From Candidatus Methylomirabilis sp. (GTDB lineage: Bacteria; Muiribacteriota; Ozemobacteria; Ozemobacterales; Ozemobacteraceae): a DNA stretch of 64,000 nucleotides. The stretch lies in NCBI GenBank assembly GCA_020722725.1, contig DYKG01000008.1, positions 1 through 64,000 on the forward strand, given 5' to 3'. Under the pieces are notes generated by a model, which was not told the DNA's origin, did not search any database, and was given only the letters and a program-made list of their open reading frames with translations. Made by a program: the position numbers and the translations under genes. Positions 15,597 to 24,003 of this stretch are shown here, one piece after another (the stretch's first letter is position 1; every line of letters starts with the position of its first letter).

Positions 15597-16103
15597 TTAA
15601 AGAGTAAAATCATTCTGTAGCCTTTCGTTGAATAGTTCTGCGACTGAGAGAAGGTTCTGCGATGCTTTTCTGATTATGCTGCGATAGTTGCTGTGAAGTC
15701 TGAAGTGAAAAGTGTGACTGACTTTGAAGGCGGCAGGTTCTTCGAATAAAAGACTGGATGATGCGATGATCAGGTATTGATGGTGCAGCAATTCTTCTCT
15801 TAGCGTTTCTACGGCAGAACCGGGAATTCCCAGAAGGTGTAACATCTTGGCTTGCAGGTATGAGGTCAGACCAGGACGGGGAGAGAGAGCAGGATGCGCA
15901 ATCAGCAATTTTACTATGGTTTCAGTGTCGAGAGAGCTGTCATCATGGCGCGGTCTTAAATTGAAGCGGCGGGAGCTGTAACTTTTTCCGTCAGACCAGA
16001 GCAGGTGTAATTCGGCTGCATTGTGTTCAGAAATCTGGCTTGCGGCTTCGGGTGCGGTGACAGAACCGTCAGTTTTGTCTACTATGTATATTGCCAGTTT
16101 CAT
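15597..16103 (-). CDS. Hypothetical protein downstream of the sigma54 activator
   Basis: A 168-residue soluble protein of no family I recognise. It begins MKLAIYIVDKTDGSVTAPEA, and has no signal peptide, membrane segment or clear motif. AAGG precedes the ATG. It lies 72 nt after the sigma54 activator on the same strand and is likely cotranscribed, so it may belong to the same regulatory pathway. That link is inferred from position only. Confidence 0.65.
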   Translation of the reverse strand: MKLAIYIVDKTDGSVTAPEAASQISEHNAAELHLLWSDGKSYSSRRFNLRPRHDDSSLDTETIVKLLIAHPALSPRPGLTSYLQAKMLHLLGIPGSAVETLREELLHHQYLIIASSSLLFEEPAAFKVSHTFHFRLHSNYRSIIRKASQNLLSVAELFNERLQNDFTL

Positions 16104-16175
16104 CTTATTTGCCTTTTGCGCTTAACTAATTTATGTCGTCGCATAAGGCATGCCAGAATTGCGGAAGTGACTTAA

Positions 16176-17651
16176 TCAGGGTTTCGGGCGGCGTATTTGA
16201 AGCTTCTTCATTTTCGACTCAAGAGTAGTTGGCTTGAGATTCAGCACTGACGCGGCTCCATTGTGTCCCCTGACTTTCCAGTTGCACTTTTCAAGAATTC
16301 GGGTGATGTGAACTTTTTCCACGGTTTCTAGAGATAAATCGGTGTTAAAAATAGGGGAATCTTTTATTGGTCTAGGTTTTAGGCCATAGTCCGGAATGGT
16401 TATTAGAATTGTGTCAGTTTTGCACAGAATCATGGCGCGCTCAATAACATTTCGCAATTCGCGAATATTGCCTGGCCAGCTGTGATTGATAAGGGTCTGC
16501 ACCGATTCTTTACTGAGAGTCGGGCGTGGTCGACCCATCTTTTCGGAAAATATGCTGATGAAAGCGTCTGCCAGTTCAATGATATCTCCCCCTCTCTCGT
16601 TTAATGGTGGCAGCCGCAGAGGGAAAACATTGAGTCTGAAGAAAAGGTCTTCTCTGAAACGGCCATTGCGAACTTCAAGGGCGAGATCACGGTTGGTGGC
16701 GGCAATAATTCTGACATTAACCGGTATCGATCGTGTTCCTCCGACTCTTTCAAACTGGTTTTCCTGTAGTACTCGCAATAGTTTGCTCTGTAGCTCAATC
16801 GGTAATTCACCGATTTCGTCTAGAAAAATCGTGCCGGTGTCGGCAAGTTCGAAACGCCCGGCTTTTCGGGCAATTGCTCCGGTAAAAGCACCTTTTTCAT
16901 GACCGAATAATTCGCTTTCAATAAGGTTTGCGGGCAGGGCGGCACAGTTGACGATAACCAGAGGTTTGTTCTGGCGCCGACTCTGATTGTGAATAGCCCG
17001 TGCAACAAGTTCTTTTCCGGTACCTGTCTCGCCGGTTATCAGGACCGTGGTATCTGTGGGCGCGACCTGGGCTATCTGATGCAATACTGTCTGCATTTCA
17101 CGGCTACTGCCGATAATTTCCCGCTCAGAAGCCGATTGGCTGATCTCGCGGCGCAGCAGCCGGTTTTCCTGTTCCAGTTTTTCCTGAAGCTCTAAAATGC
17201 TTGCATAGGCCTTTTCAAGTTTGCTCTGAGTCAGACGCAGCTCAGAAATATCGTGAAGCATCAGGTTAATTTTGGCCAGGTCGCGGTTTTCGTCGGTAAT
17301 GGGCCAGGCGCTGACTTCCCAGAAAATTTGGCGCCGATCATGATTGAAGCTGATTTCAATCTGCGAAACGGGTTTCAGCAACTTTTTGACTTCTTCGATA
17401 ATTTTGCTCAGGGCTTTGAAAGCCTCGGGGAAAATCTCATCCAGGGGCCGGCTCAGAATGTTTTCGGCTGAAAGACCGGTGAATTTTGCGAATCTCTGAT
17501 TCAGGCGAACAATCTTCAGATCCGGGCTTACCGCCAGCATTACGACCGGCGCCGAGTTGTAGATCTGCTGTAGGAAGTCAAGGGCTTCGCAGGCACTGCC
17601 ACATGGTATGGGAGTGGTTGAACCGGGTAACTGATAATTTTGATTGCTCAT
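16176..17651 (-). CDS. PAS-type sigma54 enhancer-binding protein
   Basis: A 491-residue transcription activator for RNA polymerase-sigma54. It has a PAS sensor at about 25-135, a coiled-coil linker at about 140-175, and an AAA+ domain at about 180-415. The AAA+ domain has Walker A GETGTGKE (207-214), the sigma54-contact loop GAFTGA (254-259) and Walker [12 protein letters not shown] (274-284). A Fis-type helix-turn-helix follows at about 448-486. Walker A, GAFTGA and the HTH are all intact, so it should be functional. There is no receiver domain, so the signal is probably a PAS ligand or redox state. The only good sigma54 promoter seen here is at 23978, about 6 kb away, a possible target. Confidence 0.93.
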   Translation of the reverse strand: MSNQNYQLPGSTTPIPCGSACEALDFLQQIYNSAPVVMLAVSPDLKIVRLNQRFAKFTGLSAENILSRPLDEIFPEAFKALSKIIEEVKKLLKPVSQIEISFNHDRRQIFWEVSAWPITDENRDLAKINLMLHDISELRLTQSKLEKAYASILELQEKLEQENRLLRREISQSASEREIIGSSREMQTVLHQIAQVAPTDTTVLITGETGTGKELVARAIHNQSRRQNKPLVIVNCAALPANLIESELFGHEKGAFTGAIARKAGRFELADTGTIFLDEIGELPIELQSKLLRVLQENQFERVGGTRSIPVNVRIIAATNRDLALEVRNGRFREDLFFRLNVFPLRLPPLNERGGDIIELADAFISIFSEKMGRPRPTLSKESVQTLINHSWPGNIRELRNVIERAMILCKTDTILITIPDYGLKPRPIKDSPIFNTDLSLETVEKVHITRILEKCNWKVRGHNGAASVLNLKPTTLESKMKKLQIRRPKP

Positions 17652-17700
17652 CTTTTGGGTATTCTAATCAAAAGGCAGAAGGTTTGCCAGAGAATTTTCA

Positions 17701-17765
17701 TCTGATAAACCGCTTATCAGAGAAAAACTGTTGAAAATTGCAAAAGAAAAGGTTAATTTTCCTGA
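17701..17765 (+). promoter_or_regulatory. Palindrome and sigma70-type promoter
   Basis: TCTGATAA (17701-17708) and TTATCAGA (17714-17721) form a perfect 8-5-8 dyad. It sits 10 nt upstream of TTGAAA (17731-17736), a 17-nt spacer and TAATTT (17754-17759), serving the small gene at 17795. The dyad lies between two divergent genes and is a reasonable operator. Confidence 0.55.
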
Positions 17766-17794
17766 ACTTCGATTTTTAACAGGAGGAAGCATTT

Positions 17795-17977
17795 ATGATT
17801 CCGGCCAGAAAACTATCAGATGATGATGTCACCAAACTTAGAGAAGAAAAGCTGGAACTGAACCGCAAGTCCAGACGCCAGACCGGCATGAAGCAGGTTT
17901 GTCGAGGCAAGGCAGAAGGCCTGCTGGAATGCAAAACCACGGAAGGCATCTGTCCCGATTACGACGAATGCCACTGA
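17795..17977 (+). CDS. Small cysteine-rich protein (60 aa)
   Basis: A 60-residue protein with a charged helical N-terminus (DDDVTKLREEKLELNRKSRR) and a C-terminal group of C36, C46, C53, C59 and H60 that could bind a metal or iron-sulfur cluster. Start support is strong: AGGAGG 9 nt upstream and a promoter at 17731-17759. The gene is convergent with ExoIII, with 2 nt between the stops. No family recognised. Confidence 0.75.
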   Translation: MIPARKLSDDDVTKLREEKLELNRKSRRQTGMKQVCRGKAEGLLECKTTEGICPDYDECH

Positions 17978-17979
17978 GT

Positions 17980-18792
17980 TCAGTCGATTTCAACCCACAC
18001 CGGAGCGTGATCTGAAGGCTTGTCCATGCCTCTGATGTGGTAATCAATTCCGGCATTTTTCAGACGCTTGAGAATTGGCCTGGTTCCCAGAATCAGGTCG
18101 ATTCTCAAGCCTCTTTTAGGCTCGTCTTCAAATCCACGGGTGCGATAATCAAACCAGCTCAGATATTCGGCCGAATCGGGGTATTTTTCACGATAAAGGT
18201 CAAAGGTACCCCATTCAAACAGATGTTTGAGCCAGTCCCGCTCTTCTGGTAGAAAACAGCATTTGCCTGTTTTTAGCCAGCGGGCGGCGTTATGATCGCC
18301 GATTCCCACGTCGAGAGCTGCTGGTGCAACGTTCATATCGCCCATAATCAGCAGGTTATCGTCGGGTTTAAAATCAGAATCCAGATAGCTCCTGACGCCG
18401 GCATAAAATTTTTCCTTGGCGGGAAATTTCAGTGGGTGGTCGCGGCTTTCGCCCTGAGGGAAATAGCCGTTCATTATTACCAGAGGCCTTTTCTGCGAAT
18501 CAATGAAAGTTGCGGTAATCAGACGTCGCTGAGCATCGGGTGGGTCATCGGGCAGGTTTTTCTGAACATTGACCGGTTTGTCTTTTGAAAGAATCGCAAC
18601 CCCATAATGGCCCTTCTGGCCGAATACCTCTGAGTGGTAGCCCATTTTCGTGACCTTACTGAATGGAAAAGAATCGTCAACCACTTTGATTTCCTGAATT
18701 CCGATAATTTCTGGCTGGTGGCTGGCGATCAATTCTTCAAGCTGGTGCAGGCGGGCCCTGATGCCGTTGGCGTTGAAAGAAAAAATTTTCAT
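17980..18792 (-). CDS. xthA: Exodeoxyribonuclease III
   Basis: A 270-residue Mg-dependent AP endonuclease/3'-5' exonuclease of base-excision repair, near the 268 residues of E. coli XthA. Family motifs are FNANGIRARLHQL (metal-site Asn), IIGIQEIKV (catalytic Glu), GYFPQGE, LIMGDMNVAP (Asp, Asn), YLSWFDYRT and the terminal DKPSDHAPVWVEID with the catalytic Asp-His. ATG 18792 with GGAGA upstream is the start; the frame upstream is not coding. Confidence 0.95.
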   Translation of the reverse strand: MKIFSFNANGIRARLHQLEELIASHQPEIIGIQEIKVVDDSFPFSKVTKMGYHSEVFGQKGHYGVAILSKDKPVNVQKNLPDDPPDAQRRLITATFIDSQKRPLVIMNGYFPQGESRDHPLKFPAKEKFYAGVRSYLDSDFKPDDNLLIMGDMNVAPAALDVGIGDHNAARWLKTGKCCFLPEERDWLKHLFEWGTFDLYREKYPDSAEYLSWFDYRTRGFEDEPKRGLRIDLILGTRPILKRLKNAGIDYHIRGMDKPSDHAPVWVEID

Positions 18793-18841
18793 ATTGTCTC
18801 CGAAGTTTAACTTTCGGCTGTCTTGCCGTTGATAAAGATGA

Positions 18842-18854
18842 TAAAATTTATACC
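18842..18854 (+). promoter_or_regulatory. -10 box 7 nt before the NFACT-R start
   Basis: TAAAAT at 18842-18847 ends 7 nt before ATG 18855, with no Shine-Dalgarno sequence between. That spacing predicts transcription starting at the A of ATG. No good -35 is seen at 17 nt, so the promoter call is moderate. Confidence 0.4.
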
Positions 18855-19250
18855 ATGATAGCAGAATTGGAAACATTGAAAAAAAATGCGCATTTGTATT
18901 TTCTCGGCGAGGATTTTGTCATCATTGCCGGGAAAACCAGTCGCGACAACGATTTTATCAGTTTAAGAGCTGCGGCACAAAACGATTACTGGTTTCATGT
19001 CCATGGTGTTCCCGGCAGTCATGTGCTTTTGCGCTCTCTGGGCAATCTGGAGGCGGGACGGCGCGAGCTGGAAGCGGCGGCGGCAGTAGCAGCCTACTAC
19101 AGCAAAGCAAGAAACGCCGGCATCGTTCCCGTGTCATGCACGCTGGCTCGCAATGTCAGCAAGCCTTCGGGGGCGAAGTCGGGCACGGTAATGATCAAGA
19201 AAGAGCAGACGATCAAGGTCAGGCCGGCATTGCCTGAAGTTGATAATTAA
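18855..19250 (+). CDS. Stand-alone NFACT-R (DUF814) domain protein
   Basis: A 131-residue protein that is almost only an NFACT-R domain: GEDFVIIAGKTSRDNDFISL, NDYWFHVHGVPGSHVLLRS, AAAVAAYYSKAR and VPVSCTLARNVSKPSGAKSGTV. In RqcH/NEMF-type ribosome quality-control factors this domain is the C-terminal part of a larger protein. Here the NFACT-N, HhH and coiled-coil parts are absent. An RNA- or ribosome-binding role is inferred from the domain. It starts 62 nt from divergent xthA and is followed by the EF-hand gene. Confidence 0.85.
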   Translation: MIAELETLKKNAHLYFLGEDFVIIAGKTSRDNDFISLRAAAQNDYWFHVHGVPGSHVLLRSLGNLEAGRRELEAAAAVAAYYSKARNAGIVPVSCTLARNVSKPSGAKSGTVMIKKEQTIKVRPALPEVDN

Positions 19251-19260
19251 CGGAGGAATT

Positions 19261-20133
19261 ATGAAAAAAATTCTGGTGACGGCACTTCTGGTTGGCGCAT
19301 CATTTTCATTGTCAGCCCAGGAAAAGCCTGGCTCTGGCTTTCAGCCTGGCGGTCAGGAAAATGGCCCGATGAAAAAACGTATGCTTCAGCGTTTTGACAA
19401 AGATGGCGACGGCGTTCTGAGCGATCAGGAGCGCGCAAAGATGCATAAAGAGATGGGAGATCGCATGCCCGGAAACAAACGTCATTCGGGCCAGGGTTTT
19501 GGATTCAGGGAAAAGGTTGGCGAAAAATTCAAAGAGAAGTTTGCCGAGGTGGTCAAGAAGATACAGCAGGCTGATCCTGAACGGTATCAGAAGCTTTTGA
19601 AGAAATTCGATGGCAACTCTGACAATGTGCTTGACGAGCATGAGTTTATGGTCATGAAATCTGAGCACAACACAAAAAAAATGATTCTTGGCATGTTTGA
19701 CAAAAATCAGGATGGCAAGCTTGATGAAGATGAAAAAAGTGCCCTCAATGCTGAGCATCAGAGAAACATGGAAATGCTTCAGCAGAACGAACCGCAAAGG
19801 TTTCAGATGGCTCTGAAGCAGTTTGATGCAAATAAAGATCAGAAATTGCAATTCGAAGAGTGGGGCGAAGCAGTTCGTAAAGGTGCTCTGCCGCCCCCAG
19901 GCGGGCCTCCTCAGGGGATGCCAGGACAGATCGAATGGCAGCACCCTATGCGGGGGCAGCAACCAATGCATGACCAGCCTCCCATGGGTTTTCAGGGACA
20001 ACCCAAACCACCAGTATCGGGCGATGACGGCGGCCTTCTTGAAGGTATAACTCTGGGTGGCGCTGAACCTGCAAAATCAGGCGAAGGCGCCGAAGTCGAT
20101 TTTGACCTCGGCGAAGATTTTCTCGATTTTTAA
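19261..20133 (+). CDS. Secreted EF-hand calcium-binding protein
   Basis: A 290-residue exported protein with signal peptide MKKILVTALLVGASFSLSAQ. Four EF-hand loops are visible: DKDGDGVLSDQE, DGNSDNVLDEHE, DKNQDGKLDEDE and DANKDQKLQFEE. The second and fourth have weaker calcium positions. A Pro/Gln/Met-rich tail follows and the protein ends in an acidic DLGEDFLDF. ATG 19261 is supported by GGAGG. It follows the NFACT-R gene by 10 nt; the pairing of a cytosolic RNA-binding domain and a secreted calcium protein has no obvious logic. Confidence 0.85.
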   Translation: MKKILVTALLVGASFSLSAQEKPGSGFQPGGQENGPMKKRMLQRFDKDGDGVLSDQERAKMHKEMGDRMPGNKRHSGQGFGFREKVGEKFKEKFAEVVKKIQQADPERYQKLLKKFDGNSDNVLDEHEFMVMKSEHNTKKMILGMFDKNQDGKLDEDEKSALNAEHQRNMEMLQQNEPQRFQMALKQFDANKDQKLQFEEWGEAVRKGALPPPGGPPQGMPGQIEWQHPMRGQQPMHDQPPMGFQGQPKPPVSGDDGGLLEGITLGGAEPAKSGEGAEVDFDLGEDFLDF

Positions 20134-20876
20134 GGCTGCGGGTCGATCAATTCATAATCTTCAGGCAACCCGGGAACGAACATTCTCGGGGGGCTTGAAA
20201 TGTTCAGCCTGGGATTGAGTGCCAATTCCGATTTCATGTCCAGTTGCGAAAAATTCAGGCACTCGAGGCGGTAGGCAGTTGACATCAACCACTGGCACTG
20301 TTCGGTATAGATGTACCAGGCAAGGTCAAGCACCTTCTGAATGTTGGCGATGACATTGAGGTTTTTCAATCTTCTGTTTGAATCATTGTCCTTGCCTGCA
20401 TCAATGAACTTTCGAGTGTTTTCGATCATTGCCGCAAGTTTTTCATGGGTGGTCAAAAAAACATTTGAACCGAGAACTGTTTTTATTTCATCGATTATCA
20501 TTGCTTTGATTGCGGAAAGGGTTTCTTTTTCCTGTGGGTGGTCGAGATTGGCAGCCTGAATAGAAATTTCCAGATTGTAAATAGCCTGGAAAATTTTATC
20601 AACGTCATTATTCATACGGTCAACAAAAGCAGGTATGGAAGGCCTGGTTTCGTTTTCAAAAACGAGAAGGTTTTCACTGCGGAAAAGAACTTCGCGCAGG
20701 CGGTTGAGCGCATCGACGGCAACCTTTTCCGAGTTGCTCGAACTTAGCTTTACCAGCTTGCTGATTACCAGAAATTTCCCGATGTGATTGCTTTTTCGGT
20801 TTACCCTTAACTGGGCATTGGCCGGTAAAGCCGGAAGAATCCCAAGAATGGTGACCACAACAGCGCGTTTGAGCAT
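20130..20876 (-). CDS. Secreted hypothetical protein, helical
   Basis: A 248-residue protein with signal peptide MLKRAVVVTILGILPALPANA and a mostly alpha-helical body. I recognise no domain. AGGAG precedes the ATG, and that site lies inside the end of the S9 peptidase gene 1 nt upstream, so the two are coupled. The 3' end overlaps the convergent EF-hand gene by 4 nt. Confidence 0.7.
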   Translation of the reverse strand: MLKRAVVVTILGILPALPANAQLRVNRKSNHIGKFLVISKLVKLSSSNSEKVAVDALNRLREVLFRSENLLVFENETRPSIPAFVDRMNNDVDKIFQAIYNLEISIQAANLDHPQEKETLSAIKAMIIDEIKTVLGSNVFLTTHEKLAAMIENTRKFIDAGKDNDSNRRLKNLNVIANIQKVLDLAWYIYTEQCQWLMSTAYRLECLNFSQLDMKSELALNPRLNISSPPRMFVPGLPEDYELIDPQP

Positions 20877-20877
20877 T

Positions 20878-22812
20878 TTAATCTCCTGTAAGGTTGGCTA
20901 TATTCATTGGAGCAATCTGAGCTTCCAATGGCAGGGAAAATACTTTCTGGAAAAAATAAAGCTCCGATTCAAGTGAATGTTTAATGTTTTCGGCTTTGCG
21001 AAAACCATGCCCCTCTCCCTCGTAAGCTACATACGCTGCCGGTAAACCCTTTTGGCAGATGGCATTATACATCAGTTCAGCCTGATTAGGCGGCACAACC
21101 TTATCATCGAGGCCTTGAAAGAAAATTACCGGGCAGCTGAGTTTTTCAAGATGGTTAATCGGGGATCGTTCACGATATGTATCTGCATATTTGGGGTAAT
21201 CACCAATCAGGCGATCCATATAACGGCTTTCGAATTTGTGGGTTTCTCTGGCAAGAATCTCAAGGTCGCTAAGGCCGAAATGGCTTGCGCCGGCTTTGAA
21301 GGTATCAGTGAATACCAGACCACAGAGGGTGGTGAATCCGCCGGCGCTTCCACCTCTGATCGCGGTTCTGGATGGGTCAGCAAGCTTCTGGCTGATCAGG
21401 TGTTCTGCAGCCTTTTGGCAGTCGCGAACATCTTTGATTCCCCAGTTGTGATTCAGACGCTGCCTGTATTCACGGCCAAAGCCGCTGCTGCCGCTGTAAT
21501 TTACATCTACAACTGCGAATCCGCGGGTTGTCCAGAACTGGGTCGAAAGGTCCAAGACCAGTCTTGCGGCGGCGGTTGGCCCGCCATGGCTGACAACCAG
21601 CAGGGGGGGGGCATCGAAACCACCTGCGTAATTAGGGTTGCATGGCGGATAATAAAACGCCTGAACCATTTCATTGGGGGCGGCCTGGTATTCAATAGAT
21701 CGAGGAATCGAAATAAATTCGGGTGCAATGGGAACCGGGGGCGAGGCAAACAGAATTTCGGTTTTGCAGCTATTTATGTCAAGTTTGACAATTTCCGGCA
21801 GAATAATAAAAGAAGAACCGATAAAATAAATGTTTGATTGATCAGTGGTGATTGAGGCAAAGTTGTTGTAAGGCAGTTCGAGTCGACTGAGACTGCCGCT
21901 GCTGAGCGAATAAATCCCTGCGTGCCATTCGGCTTTCTCGCACCAGGTCAGGAAAATTCGGTCAGCGTCAATCACGGCATAACTGGTTGTGCCAATGCTC
22001 CACATCGGTTTGCCGAAATCTGCCGGTTTTTCAAGCAGACAGCGAGTCGAGCCATTTTCAAGGCAATACAGGTTCCAGAAGCCATTTTCGTCAGAAAGGA
22101 AGAAAAGCTTTTCACCCATCCATTCGGGCTGCATGATCGAAGCAGAGTTTCTGCCGGGCAGCACTCTGGTCTGGTAGGCATTTCCATTGGGGGCAAGGTC
22201 GATTATCAGAAGTTTCGTATGGTCCCATGGCATGTCCGGGTGATCCCAGCATGTGGCGGCTAATTTCTTGCCATCAGAAGAAAGCCTGATGCTAGCGAAG
22301 AAGTCGTGTCCTTCACAGATTGTTTGAATCTGACCGCTTTTAACATCGATTCTGACAATCGAGTTGGCTGGTTCAAGGGATGAAGTGCGGTGATCTTCCA
22401 TTACCGCGAAAAGGTTGTTTCTCAGGTGGTCAAATTCAAGGCAGGCAAATCTCAACGGTTCGGCGGGAGTTATCGGTGAGGGAACCCCGCCGTCAGAAAG
22501 GCGGTAAATACGCTGGTCAGAAAAATTGGTGAAAAAAATGTTGCCATGATTGTCGGATGTGATGCAGGCGCCGCCATATTCATGCACTCTGGTTCGGGCA
22601 TTGAATTGAAGGGAAAGCAGGTCGACGGGCTGTTGCGATCGACTGATATCGACAAGAGCGTTGCGGCCGTTTTCGTCTGGCCTCGATTCAATCATGATTT
22701 TACGCCCGGCGCAAATGAATATTCCTGAGGGAATACGGCTTGTGGCGGTCAGAAGTTCGGCGGTCAATGGTGAATTCCAGGCTCCTGGGGGCCGATTAGC
22801 CGACTTACTCAT
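20878..22812 (-). CDS. S9-family peptidase (acylaminoacyl/dipeptidyl type)
   Basis: A 644-residue protein with an N-terminal beta-propeller (about 30-370; YGGACITSDNHGNIFFTNF, LSSDGKKLAATCWDHPDMP) and a C-terminal alpha/beta hydrolase. The nucleophile is in IRGGSAGGFTTLC, the aspartate in GLDDKVVPPNQAE and the histidine in YEGEGHGFRKAEN. No signal peptide begins at the chosen ATG 22812, so the enzyme is likely cytosolic. The start overlaps the hslO stop by 8 nt, which favours this ATG over the long upstream extension. Confidence 0.9.
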   Translation of the reverse strand: MSKSANRPPGAWNSPLTAELLTATSRIPSGIFICAGRKIMIESRPDENGRNALVDISRSQQPVDLLSLQFNARTRVHEYGGACITSDNHGNIFFTNFSDQRIYRLSDGGVPSPITPAEPLRFACLEFDHLRNNLFAVMEDHRTSSLEPANSIVRIDVKSGQIQTICEGHDFFASIRLSSDGKKLAATCWDHPDMPWDHTKLLIIDLAPNGNAYQTRVLPGRNSASIMQPEWMGEKLFFLSDENGFWNLYCLENGSTRCLLEKPADFGKPMWSIGTTSYAVIDADRIFLTWCEKAEWHAGIYSLSSGSLSRLELPYNNFASITTDQSNIYFIGSSFIILPEIVKLDINSCKTEILFASPPVPIAPEFISIPRSIEYQAAPNEMVQAFYYPPCNPNYAGGFDAPPLLVVSHGGPTAAARLVLDLSTQFWTTRGFAVVDVNYSGSSGFGREYRQRLNHNWGIKDVRDCQKAAEHLISQKLADPSRTAIRGGSAGGFTTLCGLVFTDTFKAGASHFGLSDLEILARETHKFESRYMDRLIGDYPKYADTYRERSPINHLEKLSCPVIFFQGLDDKVVPPNQAELMYNAICQKGLPAAYVAYEGEGHGFRKAENIKHSLESELYFFQKVFSLPLEAQIAPMNIANLTGD

Positions 22813-23692
22813 TGCTGTCGCCTTCGCCGGTTTTTTCCCTGAGAAGACGGGCAATTTCTTCTGGTTTGATTGAAAAAAGCTGACTGCAAAAATGGCAGTA
22901 AACGTCAGGGCTTTCTTTCCTGGCAATCATTTCCCGCAATTCCTCAATCGGAAGGCATGAAATGGAGTAAAGAACTTTTTCGCGGCTACAGGTGCATTTT
23001 GCTGAGAGGGTTCGCTGCTCGATAATTTTAAGGTCTGTCAGACCGAGCATTTCGCTCATAACCATAATATCAACTGACTGGGCCAGGGCTTTTTTAATTG
23101 TCTTGTCATTAAACCGCTCGAGAAAAGGCACGAAATCTTCCGATAGTCCTTCTGGAAGTCTGGTCATGCGAAGGCCGACGGCGTGGTGAACATGGTGTTC
23201 GCGACTGGTTGCACTTATCTCGATTGCCGTTGGCTTCTGGTGAAAATCGTTGAAATAGCGGGCCAGGCCGTGGCGCAGATTCATTGGATTACATGAAATC
23301 TGATGTTGAGAGATTATGCCCAGTCGAGTGGAATGGGTGAACGTGATCGAACCGCTTTCGCCGAGAGATTTATCGAGGGCGATGTTTTCAATTCCATCAA
23401 ACTCGTTAAGAATTTTTGCGTTAGTGTACCCTCTGAGATTTCCGGATTTTGTAACATCGACGAAGCAGCCACCCAGCGGGCCATTTACCTGGGCCTGCAT
23501 GGCCAGTTTCTCGTCTTCCTGTCCAAGGTCAGACGACATGATTGCGATGGCGGCCAGAGCTTCGGCGAGAAATCGGGCGGCGGTGGGACCAGAAAGATGT
23601 TTTCGTTCAAGTTCTCGGGCGGTTTCGGTTACATCGACATAGGTCAGCGATATCATTTTTTCTTTGGAAAACCCGTATAGAAGCCGATCCAT
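22805..23692 (-). CDS. hslO: Hsp33 redox-regulated chaperonin
   Basis: A 295-residue Hsp33. The N-terminal holdase domain contains VNGPLGGCFVDV, LRGYTN and GSITFTHS. The C-terminal zinc/redox switch has CTC (residues near 235) and CHFC (near 270), the four cysteines that bind zinc when reduced and form disulfides on oxidative stress. The length fits E. coli Hsp33 (about 290). It heads the operon with the S9 peptidase and the secreted helical protein. A palindrome GCGGTGCACCGC at 23734-23745 lies 42 nt upstream of its start. Confidence 0.95.
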   Translation of the reverse strand: MDRLLYGFSKEKMISLTYVDVTETARELERKHLSGPTAARFLAEALAAIAIMSSDLGQEDEKLAMQAQVNGPLGGCFVDVTKSGNLRGYTNAKILNEFDGIENIALDKSLGESGSITFTHSTRLGIISQHQISCNPMNLRHGLARYFNDFHQKPTAIEISATSREHHVHHAVGLRMTRLPEGLSEDFVPFLERFNDKTIKKALAQSVDIMVMSEMLGLTDLKIIEQRTLSAKCTCSREKVLYSISCLPIEELREMIARKESPDVYCHFCSQLFSIKPEEIARLLREKTGEGDSNE

Positions 23693-23733
23693 TGAGTGCC
23701 TCGATTAAAATTAATTGTTTTTTTTGCGTTGTG

Positions 23734-23745
23734 GCGGTGCACCGC
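23734..23745. promoter_or_regulatory. 12-bp perfect palindrome upstream of hslO
   Basis: GCGGTGCACCGC is self-complementary and lies about 42-53 nt upstream of the hslO start. Neither side has a T-tract, so it is a better operator candidate than terminator. Which protein binds it is unknown. Confidence 0.35.
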
Positions 23746-23886
23746 ACTCAGGGAGTATACCTCTTTGAACAATGCAATTCAATAACGACCAGTAAATTAA
23801 AGATAAATACCTCAATTACGCTTGGCAGAATCCAATTTCAATTTTATTGCTACTTTGTAAAAAAAGTTGTACTTTTTAGTGTATGT

Positions 23887-23922
23887 GCGTGCGAAAATTG
23901 CACGCGTGAAAATTGTGCACGC
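23887..23922 (+). promoter_or_regulatory. Two tandem dyads upstream of a sigma54 promoter
   Basis: Dyad 1 is GCGTGC (23887-23892) and GCACGC (23900-23905) around a 7-nt spacer. Dyad 2 is GCGTG (23904-23908) and CACGC (23918-23922). Both share the core AAAATTG. Their centres are 17 bp apart and lie about 65-85 bp upstream of the -24 element, where enhancer-binding proteins usually bind. Call is by position and symmetry. Confidence 0.55.
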
Positions 23923-23977
23923 TTTTGGTGATGGGCAAAAAAACGCAAAAGTGGCTTCATTACAGAAATGTGTAAGT

Positions 23978-23993
23978 TGGCACGTCTCTTGCT
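23978..23993 (+). promoter_or_regulatory. Consensus sigma54 (-24/-12) promoter
   Basis: TGGCAC (23978-23983), a 5-nt spacer and TTGCT (23989-23993) match the sigma54 consensus TGGCAC-N5-TTGCW at every fixed position. GG (23979-23980) and GC (23991-23992) have the required spacing. Predicted transcription start is near 24004. Confidence 0.85.
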
Positions 23994-24003
23994 CCAACCT
24001 TTG

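Noticed and set aside
19312-20001. 229-codon frame antisense to the EF-hand gene
   Set aside because: It is the mirror of a gene with signal peptide, ribosome site and four EF-hand loops, and has no start signals of its own.
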